Source: Bufo bufo
Taxonomy: Eukaryota; Chordata; Amphibia; Anura; Bufonidae
Length of the DNA: 64,000 nt
Assembly: GCF_905171765.1 (NCBI RefSeq)
Contig: NC_053391.1
Span: 686,645,257 to 686,709,256, forward strand
Reading direction: 5' to 3'
The notes beneath the pieces were generated by a model. The model did no database searches and was not told the origin of the DNA. It saw only the letters and a list, made by a program, of their open reading frames with translations. Both the position numbers and the translations under genes were made by a program. Below are positions 32,395 through 44,000 of the stretch, piece after piece. Position 1 is the stretch's first letter. Each line of letters begins with the position of its first letter.

Positions 32395-32549
32395 AGAACA
32401 TGTCCTATCTTTTTGCGGAACGGCCGGATCGCGGACCCATTCAAGTGAATGGGTCCGCGGTCCGCTGCGGCTGCCCCACTGACTGTGCTCGTGCATTGCG
32501 GGCCGCAGCACGACCGCGGGGCACACATGCCCGTGTGAAAGAGGCCTTA
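32395..32549. mobile_element. Right part of the LINE-interrupted MITE
   Basis: Begins with the target duplication and contains CGGACCCATTCAAGTGAATG and GGGTCCGCGGTCCGC. It ends GTGTGAAAGAGGCC before TTA. Confidence 0.7.
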
Positions 32550-32654
32550 GGCTGTGATGTGTTTGTTTGCCAATCACGGCAAAAGCAGCAATTTTACCAT
32601 AGTTTTTGAAAACCACAGAAAACACCGTGATGCACTAACGTAGCCCTAGATCAG

Positions 32655-32775
32655 GCATGGCCAACCTGAGGCTCTCCAGCTGTTGCAAAGCTACAACTCC
32701 CAGCATGCTCAGACTGCCTACAGCCTGCAGCAGGGCATGGTGGGAGTTGTAGTTTTACAACAGCTGGAGAGCCTG
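32655..32775. mobile_element. Short hairpin element with CTACAACTCCCAGCATGC core, copy 1
   Basis: The ends CTCTCCAGCTGTTG and CAACAGCTGGAGAG are inverted, as are CTACAACTCCCAGCATGC and GGGAGTTGTAG. A diverged copy is at 35780-35915. Confidence 0.8.
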
Positions 32776-32811
32776 CCCTAGATGTAGAACCACATTGTAA
32801 AGCCATAGGAC

Positions 32812-34139
32812 CAGGGGCGTAGCTAGAAATGCATGGGCCCCATAGCAAAAATAAATTTGAGCCCCCCCCCACATATCTATCGGGCCTCCCACCACCCCTT
32901 CCAGAGCTCCCACCCAAACACCCACCCTAGGTCTCCCACCGCCATGAGCATAGAAAAGTCTGAGGGTCTGGAGTTGTCACATCTGGTCTGGCACCTACCA
33001 ATAAGGCCCCATTCACACGTCCGCAATTCTGTTCTGCATTTTGCGGAACGGAATTGCGGACCCGTTAATTTCTATGGGGCCGCACAATGTGCAGCCTGGA
33101 CACGGAGTTGCGGACCCGCACTTCCGGGTCCGCAATTCCGTTCCCGAAAAAAAATAGAACATGTCCTACTCTTGTCCGCATCTGCGGAAAAAAGTAGGCA
33201 TATTCTATGCAGTGTCGGCAATGTGCGGTCCGCAAATTACGGGACGCACATTACCGATGTCAGTGTTTTGCGGATCCACGGGCCCGTGGATCTGCAAAAC
33301 ACTTACGGATGTGTGAATGGGGCCTTACCATGCGTCTTCAGTTAGATGAGAGAGAAAAGTGCACTCATCTAACCTTTACAAGTCAGTCCCATCAGACTCC
33401 CAGTCCAGACTAGCCTGGTGCCTGCCACAGTAGGGCCTCTGCCACCACCAGCCCTGAGCCTGCCCAGAGTGGAACTGGAACCATCTACTGCGAGTACAGC
33501 AACCTTCAATAAGGAGCAGAACTTAGGGTAGTTTCACACTTGCGGCAGGACGGATCCGACAGGCTGTTGGATCCGTCCTGCCGCTATTTCGCCTTGCCGC
33601 CACTCCATCCCTATTGACTCGGGCAGTCAGAGAGCGCAAATCTGACTGGCGCCAGTGCGGCCGGCGGGACCACTCCCTCCTTAGTCACTCCACACCAGGT
33701 AAACCCCCTGCCCGGCCCCCTCCACCGCCTGAGTCCGCCTCCTCCCTCTAGTTACTAGGAATCATTCATTCTTTCCTGCGCTGCGGCCGGGCCTGCGGCG
33801 CTGTCTGGTGCCTGGCTCCGCCTCCGTCCCTCAGGTACGCCCCCATTCCGGCCCCCTCCACCGCCTACCTCATCTGCTGCTCGTGCGGCCGTGCGCCCCA
33901 CCTGCTCCAGTCCTGACCTGACTCCTTGGCTTCCCCCCAGCCAGGCCCGAGCTGCGGACCGCCCACTACACTAGTCTAGTGTGGTGGGCGGGCGGTCGGG
34001 CCTGGCTGCCTGTGTGTAGTGTCACCGTGTGTGTTTGTTAATAAAAAAAAAAAAAACAGAAGCAGGTCCGGACGGGCCCCCAGTGGCGTAGGGCCCCATA
34101 GCCACTGCTATGGTTGCTATGGCGATCCCTACGCCACTG
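32812..34139. mobile_element. hAT-type non-autonomous element with 8-bp target duplication
   Basis: The terminus CAGGGGCGTAG and, reversed, CAGTGGCGTAG are flanked by CATAGGAC on both sides (32804-32811 and 34140-34147). 1328 bp with no transposase. A GC-rich middle contains a nested hairpin MITE (33005-33324). Confidence 0.88.
33005..33324. mobile_element. Nested hairpin MITE GGCCCCATTCACAC family
   Basis: GGCCCCATTCACACGTCCG at the left. The right end reverses to GGCCCCATTCACACATCCG. Flanked by TAA and TTA. Confidence 0.8.
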
Positions 34140-34147
34140 CATAGGAC

Positions 34148-34940
34148 GCCTGTGGGCATTCGTCAACCCTTTTTGTGGCAGTCAAAAATTTTGGCACGCG
34201 GCAATTGTGCGCAAACATTTGTAATTTTACACCACTCACCACTCTTGAAAAGTGTGCATAGCTATTTTAGATGCTAGCACGCCAGATTAATCCCCTGCGA
34301 CTTTTTAAAAAGTTGAAAGTTCCATAGGAGGATTAAAAAAATGTAAAAACATAAAAAATGGAAGTAAAATAAAAATCATGTTGTAATGCAAAAAAATAAA
34401 ATAAAATGCATGGCCGAGTGACTTTTTTTTGTACTCCCCCCATATATAATTTTTTTAAAAATAAATCATAAAAAATCTATATATGTATGGCCCCTGTCCT
34501 GCAGCAAAGCTCTGATATCTGATCTGTGAGGAGCCCCGGGCTGAGCTGGAGACCATCTCCCAGCACCAGACTCCTTGTCAGACGGATGAAAGAAGAACAT
34601 TCTTCTGCTGCTGATAGATCGACCTTCTTCTTGTGCAGAATATCTGAAGGCTCGGGCTGCAGCATTCCAGCTCAGAGAATCCTGATTGGATAGTATTTTG
34701 GAATTGGCGCAGCACTTCGGATACAAGGATCTCTGCTGAGCTGCCTTAAATGTAAAAATGTAAAAATATTCACAATCTGTGAAGTGAGTAAATAAAAGTA
34801 CAAGACACTTTTTTTTTTTTTTTAAAGTGACGGGCATTTCACTAGTTGTGCGGCACCGCTTTCTCGGAGATTCAGCTAGTAATGGAAATCTCCTGTAGAC
34901 AGCACGCCTCTGGCAATTCGCTTAGAAATACTCAAGTTAA
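34148..34940. other. Intergenic A/T-rich DNA
   Basis: No element end or exon recognised. Poly-A/T runs around 34320-34450 and 34810. Confidence 0.5.
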
Positions 34941-35204
34941 GGTCCGCATTCGTTCAGCAATTCACTTTCAATGGGGCTGGAACGGAATTTCCGGGATCCC
35001 CATCCATTTTCTCGGGATCCGTTTTTTCAGGATCCGCAATTTCGTTCCTGAAAAAAAATAAAATAGAACACGTCCTATTCTTGCCCGCAATTGCGGACCA
35101 GAAAAGGCATTTTCTATTATAGCGTCTGTGAGGTGCGGATCGCACATTGCAGGTGTCCGTGTTTTGCGGATCCGCAAAACACATACGGAGGTGTGAATGG
35201 ACCC
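34941..35204. mobile_element. Degenerate GGGTCCATTCACAC-family MITE
   Basis: The right end GTGTGAATGGACCC is clear. The left end GGTCCGCATTCG is diverged. The interior CGGATCCGCAAAACAC is typical of the family. Confidence 0.6.
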
Positions 35205-36600
35205 ATACCGGAAAACATGGCTAGCTCGGGAGACGAGGCCTTAAGTTGAGATAACAGTCTAGGTTAGTTAATGGGTTAATGCAAAAATCCCTGGTGGTCA
35301 GGAACAGTGAAGTGGTTACTGTCAGCTAACTTGTAGTCAAGGGCAATGAAGAGGTTAATTTCAGCAGTCTATGGCAGGGAAGCGTTTAATTTCAGCCTAT
35401 TTGGTCTTCTACAGCAGGGAACAGTGAGTGTCGGCATCTCTGGTGGTCAAGGGCATAGAAACAGTTAATTGCAGCATCCTTGGTGGCCTGGGCATGATTT
35501 CAGCATGACTGGTTGTATAAGGCAGTGAAGTGGTTAATCAGCATCCTTAGTGGCCTAGGCCAGTGGAGAGGTTAATAGTTTCATCATTGGTAGTCTATGG
35601 CAGCGGAATGGGTCATTTTCAGCTTCCTAGGTGGTCTAGGGCAGTGGAGAGGTTAATAGTGGAGAAGCTAATTCCATCGTCCCTGGTTGTGTAGGGCAGT
35701 GAAGTGGTTCGTTTTCAGCATCTCTGGTAGTCTATGGCAATGAAATGTTTAATTACAGTCTCTATGGTGGTCTAGGTCAGAGATCAGCAACCTTCGGCAC
35801 TTCGGCTTCCAACTCCCAGCATGTACATTTACTCGGCTGTTCTTGCAACTCCCATAGGAGGATTCTGGGAGTTGTAGTTTCCGAACAGCTGGAGTGCCGG
35901 AGGTCGCTGATCCCTGGACTGGGATACTTCAGCATCCCCAGTAATATAGGGACGGGGACAAGTTTATTTCAGAATCTTTGGTGGTCTAGGACAATGAAGA
36001 GGTTAATTTCAACATTCCTGTCGGTCGAAGACAGTGTAGAGGTTATGTTCAACATTTCTGGTGGTCTAGGGTTGTAAGACATGTAACTGCGGCATCCCTG
36101 ATGGGCTAGGGCAGTAAACTGGTGAACTTCAGCTTCCCTAGTGGTCTTAGGCAGCATCCGAGGGGGTCTAGGGCAGTGGACTAGTTAATATAATCTCTGG
36201 TGGTCTAGGGCGGTAATTAAGTTAACATCAACTTCCTGGTGGTCTTGGGCATCTTTCAGCATCCCTAGTAGTTTAGGGCAGTGCAGCATTTCATTTCAGC
36301 CTCCTTGGTGGTTAGGAGTAGTGAAGAGGTTAATGTCAGCAGTACTGGTGGTCTAGGGAAGTTAAGCAACCACTTCTCTGGTGGTCTTAGGATGCTGAAA
36401 TCAACCACTTTACTACCCTAGTAGTCTAGGGCAGTGCAAGCGGTTAATTCCAGCATCTTTGGTGGTCTAGGACAGCAAAGCTATTTTTAGCATCTCTAGT
36501 AATCTAGGGAGGTGAAACAGTTAATTCCAGTGTCCCTGGTGGTCTAGGACGGTGAAGCGATTCATTTTTGTTTGGCTATGGCCAGTGAAGGGTTTAAATT
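35205..36600. repeat. Degenerate ~45-bp tandem array, GGTGGTCTAGGGCAGTGAAG type
   Basis: Roughly 30 diverged units built from TGGTGGTCTAGG, GCAGTGAAG, AGGTTAAT and TTCAGCATCCC words. The reverse complement of the unit matches the arrays at 54540-55680 and 57985-59000. It is interrupted by the hairpin at 35780-35915. Confidence 0.8.
35780..35915. mobile_element. Short hairpin element, CCAACTCCCAGCATG type, copy 2
   Basis: AGATCAGCAACCTTCGGCAC and its complement near GGAGGTCGCTGATCCC enclose CCAACTCCCAGCATG / GGGAGTTGTAGTTT. It sits inside the degenerate array. Confidence 0.75.
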
Positions 36601-36784
36601 CACAACCACAGGTGGTCTACTTGCAGAACACTGATGTTCCTTTCAGAGGAGGCTACCACTGGGACCACTGGACCGCTCCAGCACCCATGTCCCCTGACGT
36701 ACCACACGCAGCATGTGAACACACCCTACATGTACCACACGCAACACGTATTAGAAGACAAAAATGTATGCGCACAAATCAGAA

Positions 36785-36809
36785 ACTCAAATGATGCAAG
36801 ATGTTTATT
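36785..36809 (-). terminator. P4HA3: P4HA3 poly(A) signal and probable cleavage site
   Basis: TTTATT at 36804-36809 reads AATAAA on the minus strand. About 20 bp further on, the minus strand becomes T/G rich (TTTGTGCGC, GTGTTGCGTGTGG), as expected for a downstream element. Confidence 0.6.
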
Positions 36810-37995
36810 GCATTTGCAGCTCCACAACCTACTTGGATTAATGGAGTAAGATTTCAAGGTCAAATTTACTCTGAAATACTCTGTGCTGCTGAAGTAGGCG
36901 TTCCTTCCACTATGTAACTGCAACCTTCCACCAGATCAGCACTTCCCTCTCATGAAATACTCTGTGCTGCTGGAGTAGGCGCTCCTTCCACTATGTAACT
37001 GCAACCTTCCACCAGATCAGCACTCCCCTCTCATGAAATACTCTGTGCTGCTGGATGACCCTGCTTCTTCCACTATGAAGCTTTTAATCTGAGCTACCTA
37101 CAAGATCAGTGCACTCATCACCTGAAATGCTAGGTTCTGCTGGAGTCGATGCTCCTTCCACTATGAGCCCTCAATCTGTGCTCTCCCATTTGTCTCTACT
37201 TCCCTCTTCACTGTCCCATTACATGTCCTCACTAACATCTTATGAAGTGACATGTCACTGCCCCCACAGAGGATCAGCACCCCCCGATCGAGCGATTTAA
37301 CTGATGGTCTGCGACCTCCTACAAGATTGGCCTGCTATGACTGGCGTTTCCCCAGGTTGTCAAGTTTTGCTTTTGGGCCTTGAGGCTTCTTCAGGTTTGT
37401 GATTTCTGTGATTGTCTCCATCCACTTTTTTGTCACCTTCCCCTTGTTCCTTTACCCTTCCTAAGAGGAACCGTCTTTTCACATATGTCCAGAATAGGAC
37501 AAATCTTTGGTCTGGTCACCTTAGCTTCCAGTTAAAGTTTGGTCTTACATTGGTCAAGAAGCCATTTGACTGTATTTCTTTCCACCCAAGAACTTCTCCA
37601 TGAAAGATCTAAGGTGCCAATACTTTCCTTGTATTGTCTACGTCCACATACAGCCATAGATAACACCAGATCCTGGACAGTCTTTCATTTCTAGATGTAT
37701 AATTACAAGAACCTTTCTAGATCTTCCATTCTTGCTCTAGAGGTACACATTATAGATGGTTCCAGGATCTGGACTAAGGTGACCACTGTTTCCTGTCCCC
37801 TGTGGCTACCTGCACATGTTGCAGATTATGCACGTTTTTCAGGATTCTATAGCTTAAAGGAGCTTAGAGGCATCGGCCATGACATCATCCATACATAGAA
37901 GGGCCTCCATTCACACTCCTGGTCCTCGGCTCCTCTATATCTTCTCAGGAGCCATGAAGTCCTCCTCATCTCCTAAGACATCCATCTGTCCACTC
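36785..37995 (-). other. P4HA3: P4HA3 3' UTR (inferred)
   Basis: From the stop codon to the AATAAA signal, about 1.2 kb. It contains an 81-bp tandem repeat of about 2-4 copies (TGAAATACTCTGTGCTGCTG at 36872 and 36953, TGAAATACTCTG at 37034, and a diverged copy near 37121). The rest is unique. Confidence 0.55.
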
Positions 37996-38066
37996 TTAAT
38001 CTCCAGGGTTTACTCCACATGGTCTGTTGAACTCTTGGCCATACTCATGGATCCATTTGTTCGCCA
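37996..38066 (-). CDS. P4HA3: P4HA3 exon 13 (last coding exon)
   Basis: 71 nt, phase 1 entry. It reads VANKWIHEYGQEFNRPCG then VNPGD and TAA at 37996-37998. WIHEYGQEF is the conserved P4HA C-terminal signature. Confidence 0.95.
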
Positions 38067-41000
38067 CTGATAAAACATATAACACTTTAAACAAATCTAA
38101 GGTTCTCTCGAAACTTTAGAGACATGACAGAAGATACTATCTTCAGGGGTCTGTGAGCACAGAAGGATTCTCCAACCAAAGGTTAAAGTATCGTGAGCAT
38201 GGAGTCAGAGAATCCAAGTGATACGACTCTCCTACCAGTGCTGAGATGGATCCTCCTTGTTTCAGGAATTACTGGAGGTTCCAACTCAGGGACCCCACTA
38301 ATGGTATCTTCTGAAATGTCAAAAAAAAAGAGAAAAAAGCATGGATCGCATATCCCCATTTGATGCATTGATCTAGTATTGCTTCTCAGCATAAATGATA
38401 GTATACCAAGCCCTAATCTACATAGCGTACACGAGGCATTAGTATGCGTTTTGATCAAGGTTGCCTCCAGGGTCGCTCGGCCTGCTCGTGCAGTACTGCA
38501 GCGTCGGTGCCATGCCAAATGAGAGTAGGTCTCACTCGAGGAGGCAACCTTGGTGTGGTGAGTGGGCTTATGCATTTTGATCAACTGTGCTGAGAAGCAG
38601 TTATAGATCAGTGCATGGCATGTGGATCTGCAATCCATGTTTTTCTCTTTTTTTTGGGATATCTTCTTAAATGTATGTGTATGTATAATATGGTTTCTAA
38701 GAATTACTCACCCCATTTGCTCCCGACCAGTACAGGGCAGCCGGCATGCAGTGTGTCCTCATTACCCTCACCATTCCTGTGGAGGTTCCACCAGAAAACA
38801 GCAGCATTCTGTAGGAAAGAAGAGAAGGGTGTGTAATAAACACTGTCCTTTACCACATATTAATATGATCTGTTATTATATGTGTAATATATACCCACCG
38901 AGGGATATGTGTGCAGACAGCCTATCACACTCCTTATATACCCACCAAGGGATATGTGTGCAGACAGCCTATCACACTCCTTATATACCCACCGAGGGAT
39001 ATGTGTGCAGACAGCCTATCACACCCCTTATATAACCACTGAGGGATATGTGTACAGACAGCCTATCACACCCCTTATATACCCACCGAGAGATATGTGT
39101 ACAGACAGCCTATCACACTCCTTATATACCCACCGAGGGATATGTGTGCAGACAGCCTATCACACCCCTTATATACCCACCGAGGGATATGTGTGCAGAC
39201 AGCCTATCACACCCCTTATATACCCACCGAGGGATATGTGTACAGACAGCCTATCACACTCCTTATATACCCACCGAGGGATATGTGTGCAGACAGCCTA
39301 TCACACTCCTTATATACCCACTGAGGGATATGTGTGCAGACAGCCTATCACACGCCTTATATACCCACTGAGGGATATGTGTGCAGACAGCCTATCACAC
39401 CTTATATACCCACCGAGGGATATGTGTGCAGACAGCCTATCACACGCCTTATATACCCACGAGGGATATGTGTACAGACAGCCTAACACACCTTATATAC
39501 CCACTGAGGGATATGTGTGCAGACAGCCTATCACACCCCTTATATACCCACCGAGGGATATGTGTACAGACAGCCTATAACACTCCTTATATACCCACCG
39601 AGGGATATGTGTGCAGACAGCCTATCACACTCCTTATATACCCACTGAGGGATATGTGTGCAGACAGCCTATCACACACCTTATATACCCACCGAGGGAT
39701 ATGTGTGCAGACAGCCTATCACACCTTATATACCCACCGAGGGATATGTGTGCAGACAGCCTATCACACGCCTTATATACCCACCGAGGGATATGTGTAC
39801 AGACAGCCTAACACACCTTATATACCCACTGAGGGATATGTGTGCAGACAGCCTATCACACCCCTTATATACCCACCGAGGGATATGTGTACAGACAGCC
39901 TATCACACTCCTTATATACCCACCGAGGGATATGTGTGCAGACAGCCTATCACACTCCTTATATACCCACTGAGGGATATGTGTGCAGACAGCCTATCAC
40001 ACGCCTTATATACCCACCGAGGGATATGTGTGCAGACAGCCTATCACACCTTATATACCCACCGAGGGATATGTGTGCAGACAGCCTATCACACGCCTTA
40101 TATACCCACCGAGGGATATGTGTACAGACAGCCTAACACACCTTATATACCCACTGAGGGATATGTGTGCAGACAGCCTATCACACCCCTTATATACCCA
40201 CCGAGGGATATGTGTACAGACAGCCTATCACACTCCTTATATACCCACCGAGGGATATGTGTGCAGACAGCCTATCACACTCCTTATATACCCACTGAGG
40301 GATATGTGTGCAGACAGCCTATCACACGCCTTATATACCCACCGAGGGATATGTGAGCAGACAGCCTATCACACCTTATATACCCACCGAGGGATATGTG
40401 TGCAGACAGCCTATCACACGCCTTATATACCCACCGAGGGATATGTGTGCAGACAGCCTATCACACGCCTTATATACCCACCGAGGGATATGTGTGCAGA
40501 CAGCCTATCACACGCCTTATATACCCACCGAGGGATATGTGTACAGACAGCCTAACACACCTTATATACCCACCGAGGGATATATGTGCAGACAGCCTAT
40601 CACACCTTATATACCCACCGATGGATATGTGCAGACAGCCTATCACACCCCTTATATACCCACTAAGCCAGCTCAGCACACATGGCTTTTTTCATGAGCT
40701 ACATGCTGCCGACGTAGAAAGTGGTCAGAATAATGTGACTTGACTGTGTGTGCACCATGTTTACCTCACATGTAATATACAGTATATTGTCATTTACCAG
40801 GTATATATAATATTTACTGCCCTGTACCACACATGTATAATATGATATTTACGGTACCTTTACCACGGGAGTACTGATGTTGGCGTATACAAATGCTGTA
40901 GATCCTCCCAGGTGTACGGAGCTCAGCTGAAATAAAACAATTAAGGTAAATCCTCAATAATAGTCAGGATCCTAATATTACTAATACTCATTAGGTCCCT

Positions 41001-44000
41001 GAATGCCTCCCACTCAGTTTCATATCGGGGCCGGGTTACTCCTCTGAGGGCACTCCCCTGCATAGCAGGACCCTTAGAGATGTGACAGAGCTCCCCCTAT
41101 TGGTGAGGTCAGGAGGTGACTAGAGGCAGTGATTTCAGTAACCAGGGCTGACTTACATAAATCATGAAGGTGGCTATTCTGTTCCCAGTGTTGGTGCGGT
41201 ACAGGGGGCTCTTTCTGGACTGAAATAGAAAAAATGGGTCGAAATGAGTGGGAAGAGACATAAGACATTAACATATCTCAAACTTGAAGGGTATTTCCAC
41301 CTTCACAATCAAAAAATGAAGCACGTTTGTAAATAATCTAAATGTAATGTATTGTTTTTTGTCTACAGCTCCTGTGCAGACCTACATATCTCCATGGTAA
41401 CAGACTACAAACAAACTGTGTGTAGTCTGATGCTACGGTAACACTCCATTTTATCGTTCCCCTACGTCTTGCAGACCTACCAAATGTACGGAGGGGACAG
41501 ATGGATGGGAGTATGATCATCAGATTTTCTCAGTTACTACGGAGACACATAGATCTGCATAGGGGCTGTGGACTCAAAACACTACGAAATGTGAGACCAA
41601 ATCAATGGAAAAAAAGTAAACTTCCAGAAGAAGGCATAGGGAAGTCTGTATCTAAGGCCTCATGCACACGGATGTTTTTTTTTTGCGGTCCGCAAAAACG
41701 GTTTCCGTTGTTCCGTGATCCGTGTCCGTTTTTTCATCCGTGGGTCTTCCTTGATTTTTGGAGGATCCACGGACATGAAAAGTGAAAAAAAAAACTAAGT
41801 CAAGTTTGCATTGAAAATGATAGGAAAAACGGACACGGATCACGGACGCGGATGACTATCTTGTGTGCATCCGTGATTTTTCACGGACCCATTGACTTGA
41901 ATGGGTCCGTGAACCGTTGTCCGTGAAAAAAATAGGACAGGTTATATTTTTTTCACGGACTGGAAAAACGGATCACGGACGCGGAAGCCAAACGGTGCAT
42001 TTTCCGATTTTTCCACGGACCCATTGAAAGTCAATGGGTCCGCGAAAGAAAACGGAAAACGTCGTGTGCATGAGGCCTTAGTCTCTATTGTCTATACTGA
42101 AGACTGATGGCTTGAGGTTACAGGCCCAAAGCCTGAGGCTGCACTACTGAGAGTGTCTAATTTCCGTGAGGTACAGTGTTGTCATGGAGACCACATCTAC
42201 ATCAGTATCCTGACATACACCGACATATCTGTTATAATTAAAGAAAAAATCTTTATTCCCTCACCTGTTAGAAAGGTGCAGGATGTAATGTGTAATGAAG
42301 GTAATCTTTTTAGCAGTGACTGTATTTGTGAGTTATAACCTCCCTTCTTATCCTCAGCTGAGTCATGTGACCGCCACTCAGACTTTCCAAATGATGCAGC
42401 ATCTGATGTGTGGACAAGAAGTCAGTTTCTCTATTTATTCCTATGGGGGGCCTTACTCTCAGCCTGATAGGAATGAATAGAGAAGTAACTGACTTCCTGT
42501 CCTGTGTCAGTTGGAGATCAGAGAGCGGGTCACATGACACAGCTGAGGATCGGAAGGGAGGTTATAACTCACAAATACAGTCACTGGTAATAAAAAAAAA
42601 TGACCTTCACTACAGTTTACGTCATGTGTCTTTCTAACCGGTTGGAGAATAAAAAATGTAGTGGGAGCGCTACTTTAAAGTCAGGCAGGATTTACAAATT
42701 GATGCGGTCTGTTTCCATGACAACCATGTACCTGACAGAAAAATGAAAGCAAAATGTAGGGTGGGAGCTCTCAGGCCCTTTACAAGCCTCCTCATCGCAT
42801 ACCGTAGCATAGTCAAAGTGCGGCTCGTAGTGTCCGCCGATACCGTAATTGACCACCTGGAGGTACTCAGCGTATGGAGCTTTGGCGTGTAAACCGGTCG
42901 CTGCTGCGATGCGGACGTCCAGATTTCTGAGAACCGGGTCGGCCGTGTCCTTCAGCCACGCGCTGCAATACAAGAGAATGGTACAGACGGATTCATGGCG
43001 GGGGCGGATGGGAATTTCACTCATATTTCTGAGGATGATCAATAATGACTGGCACTTGAGGGGTTAATGGCACTGTTTTGAAAGCACCGTGATTGGTGCA
43101 GCTATGGGGAATGTTTGCCTTGTGTGGTTATGAGGGGCACTGTGATTGGCACTGCCATGGGGGGCACTGTGATTGGCATTGTGATGCACTGTTCTGGTAC
43201 AGTTATGGGGGTAGTGTAACTACCACTGTTATAGGGTATTTTCTCTGACGTTGTATTAGGGATATTTGCTGACATTGCTATGTGGGCACCCTGCCTGGCA
43301 ATGTTATAGGATACTTTTTCATTGTAATAGGGGTGTTTTTTTCTATTATTCTTAATGTGTATTTGTTTCTAGCATTGTTATAGGGGTATTGTCTCTAGCA
43401 ATGTTATGGGGTATTGTCTCTAGCATTGTTATGGGGTATTGTCTCTAGCAATGTTATGGGGGTATTGTTTCTAGCAATGTTATGGGGGTATTGTCTCTAG
43501 CATTGTTATGGGGGTATTGTCTCTAGCAATGTTATGGGGGTATTGTCTCTAGGAATGTTATGGGGGTATTGTTTCTAGCATTGTTATGGTGGTATTGTCT
43601 CTAGCATTGTTATGGTGGTATTGTTTCTAGCAATGTTATGGGGGTATTGTCTCTAGCATTGTTATGGTGGTATTGTTTCTAGCAATGTTATGGGGGTATT
43701 GTCTCTAGCATTGTTATGGTGGTATTGTTTCTAGCAATGTTATGGGGTATTGTCTCTAGCATTGTTATGGGGTATTGTCTCTAGCATTGTTATGGGGTAT
43801 TGTCTCTAGCATTCTTATGGGGGTATTGTCTCTAGCAATGTTATGGGGGTATTGTCTCTAGCATTGTTATGGGGTATTGTCTCTAGCAATGTTATGGGGG
43901 TATTGTTTCTAGCATTGTTATGGTGGTATTGTTTCTAGCAATGTTATGGGGGTATTGTCTCTAGCATTGTTATGGTGGTATTGTTTCTAGCAATGTTATG

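Noticed and set aside
38183..38638. 151-codon minus-strand ORF as an extra P4HA3 exon
   Set aside because: It lies in intron 12 and overlaps a foldback repeat. Exons 12 and 13 join in phase without it.
38909..40743. Many ORFs of up to 251 codons (CADSLSHSLYTH-type peptides)
   Set aside because: Translation of the 47-bp minisatellite in an intron. Three frames are open in parallel and there is no family resemblance.
41657..42081. TTA/TAA target duplication for the CATGCACACG MITE in intron 9
   Set aside because: The flanks are TAA on the left and TTA on the right, complementary rather than directly repeated, so no duplication can be claimed for this copy.
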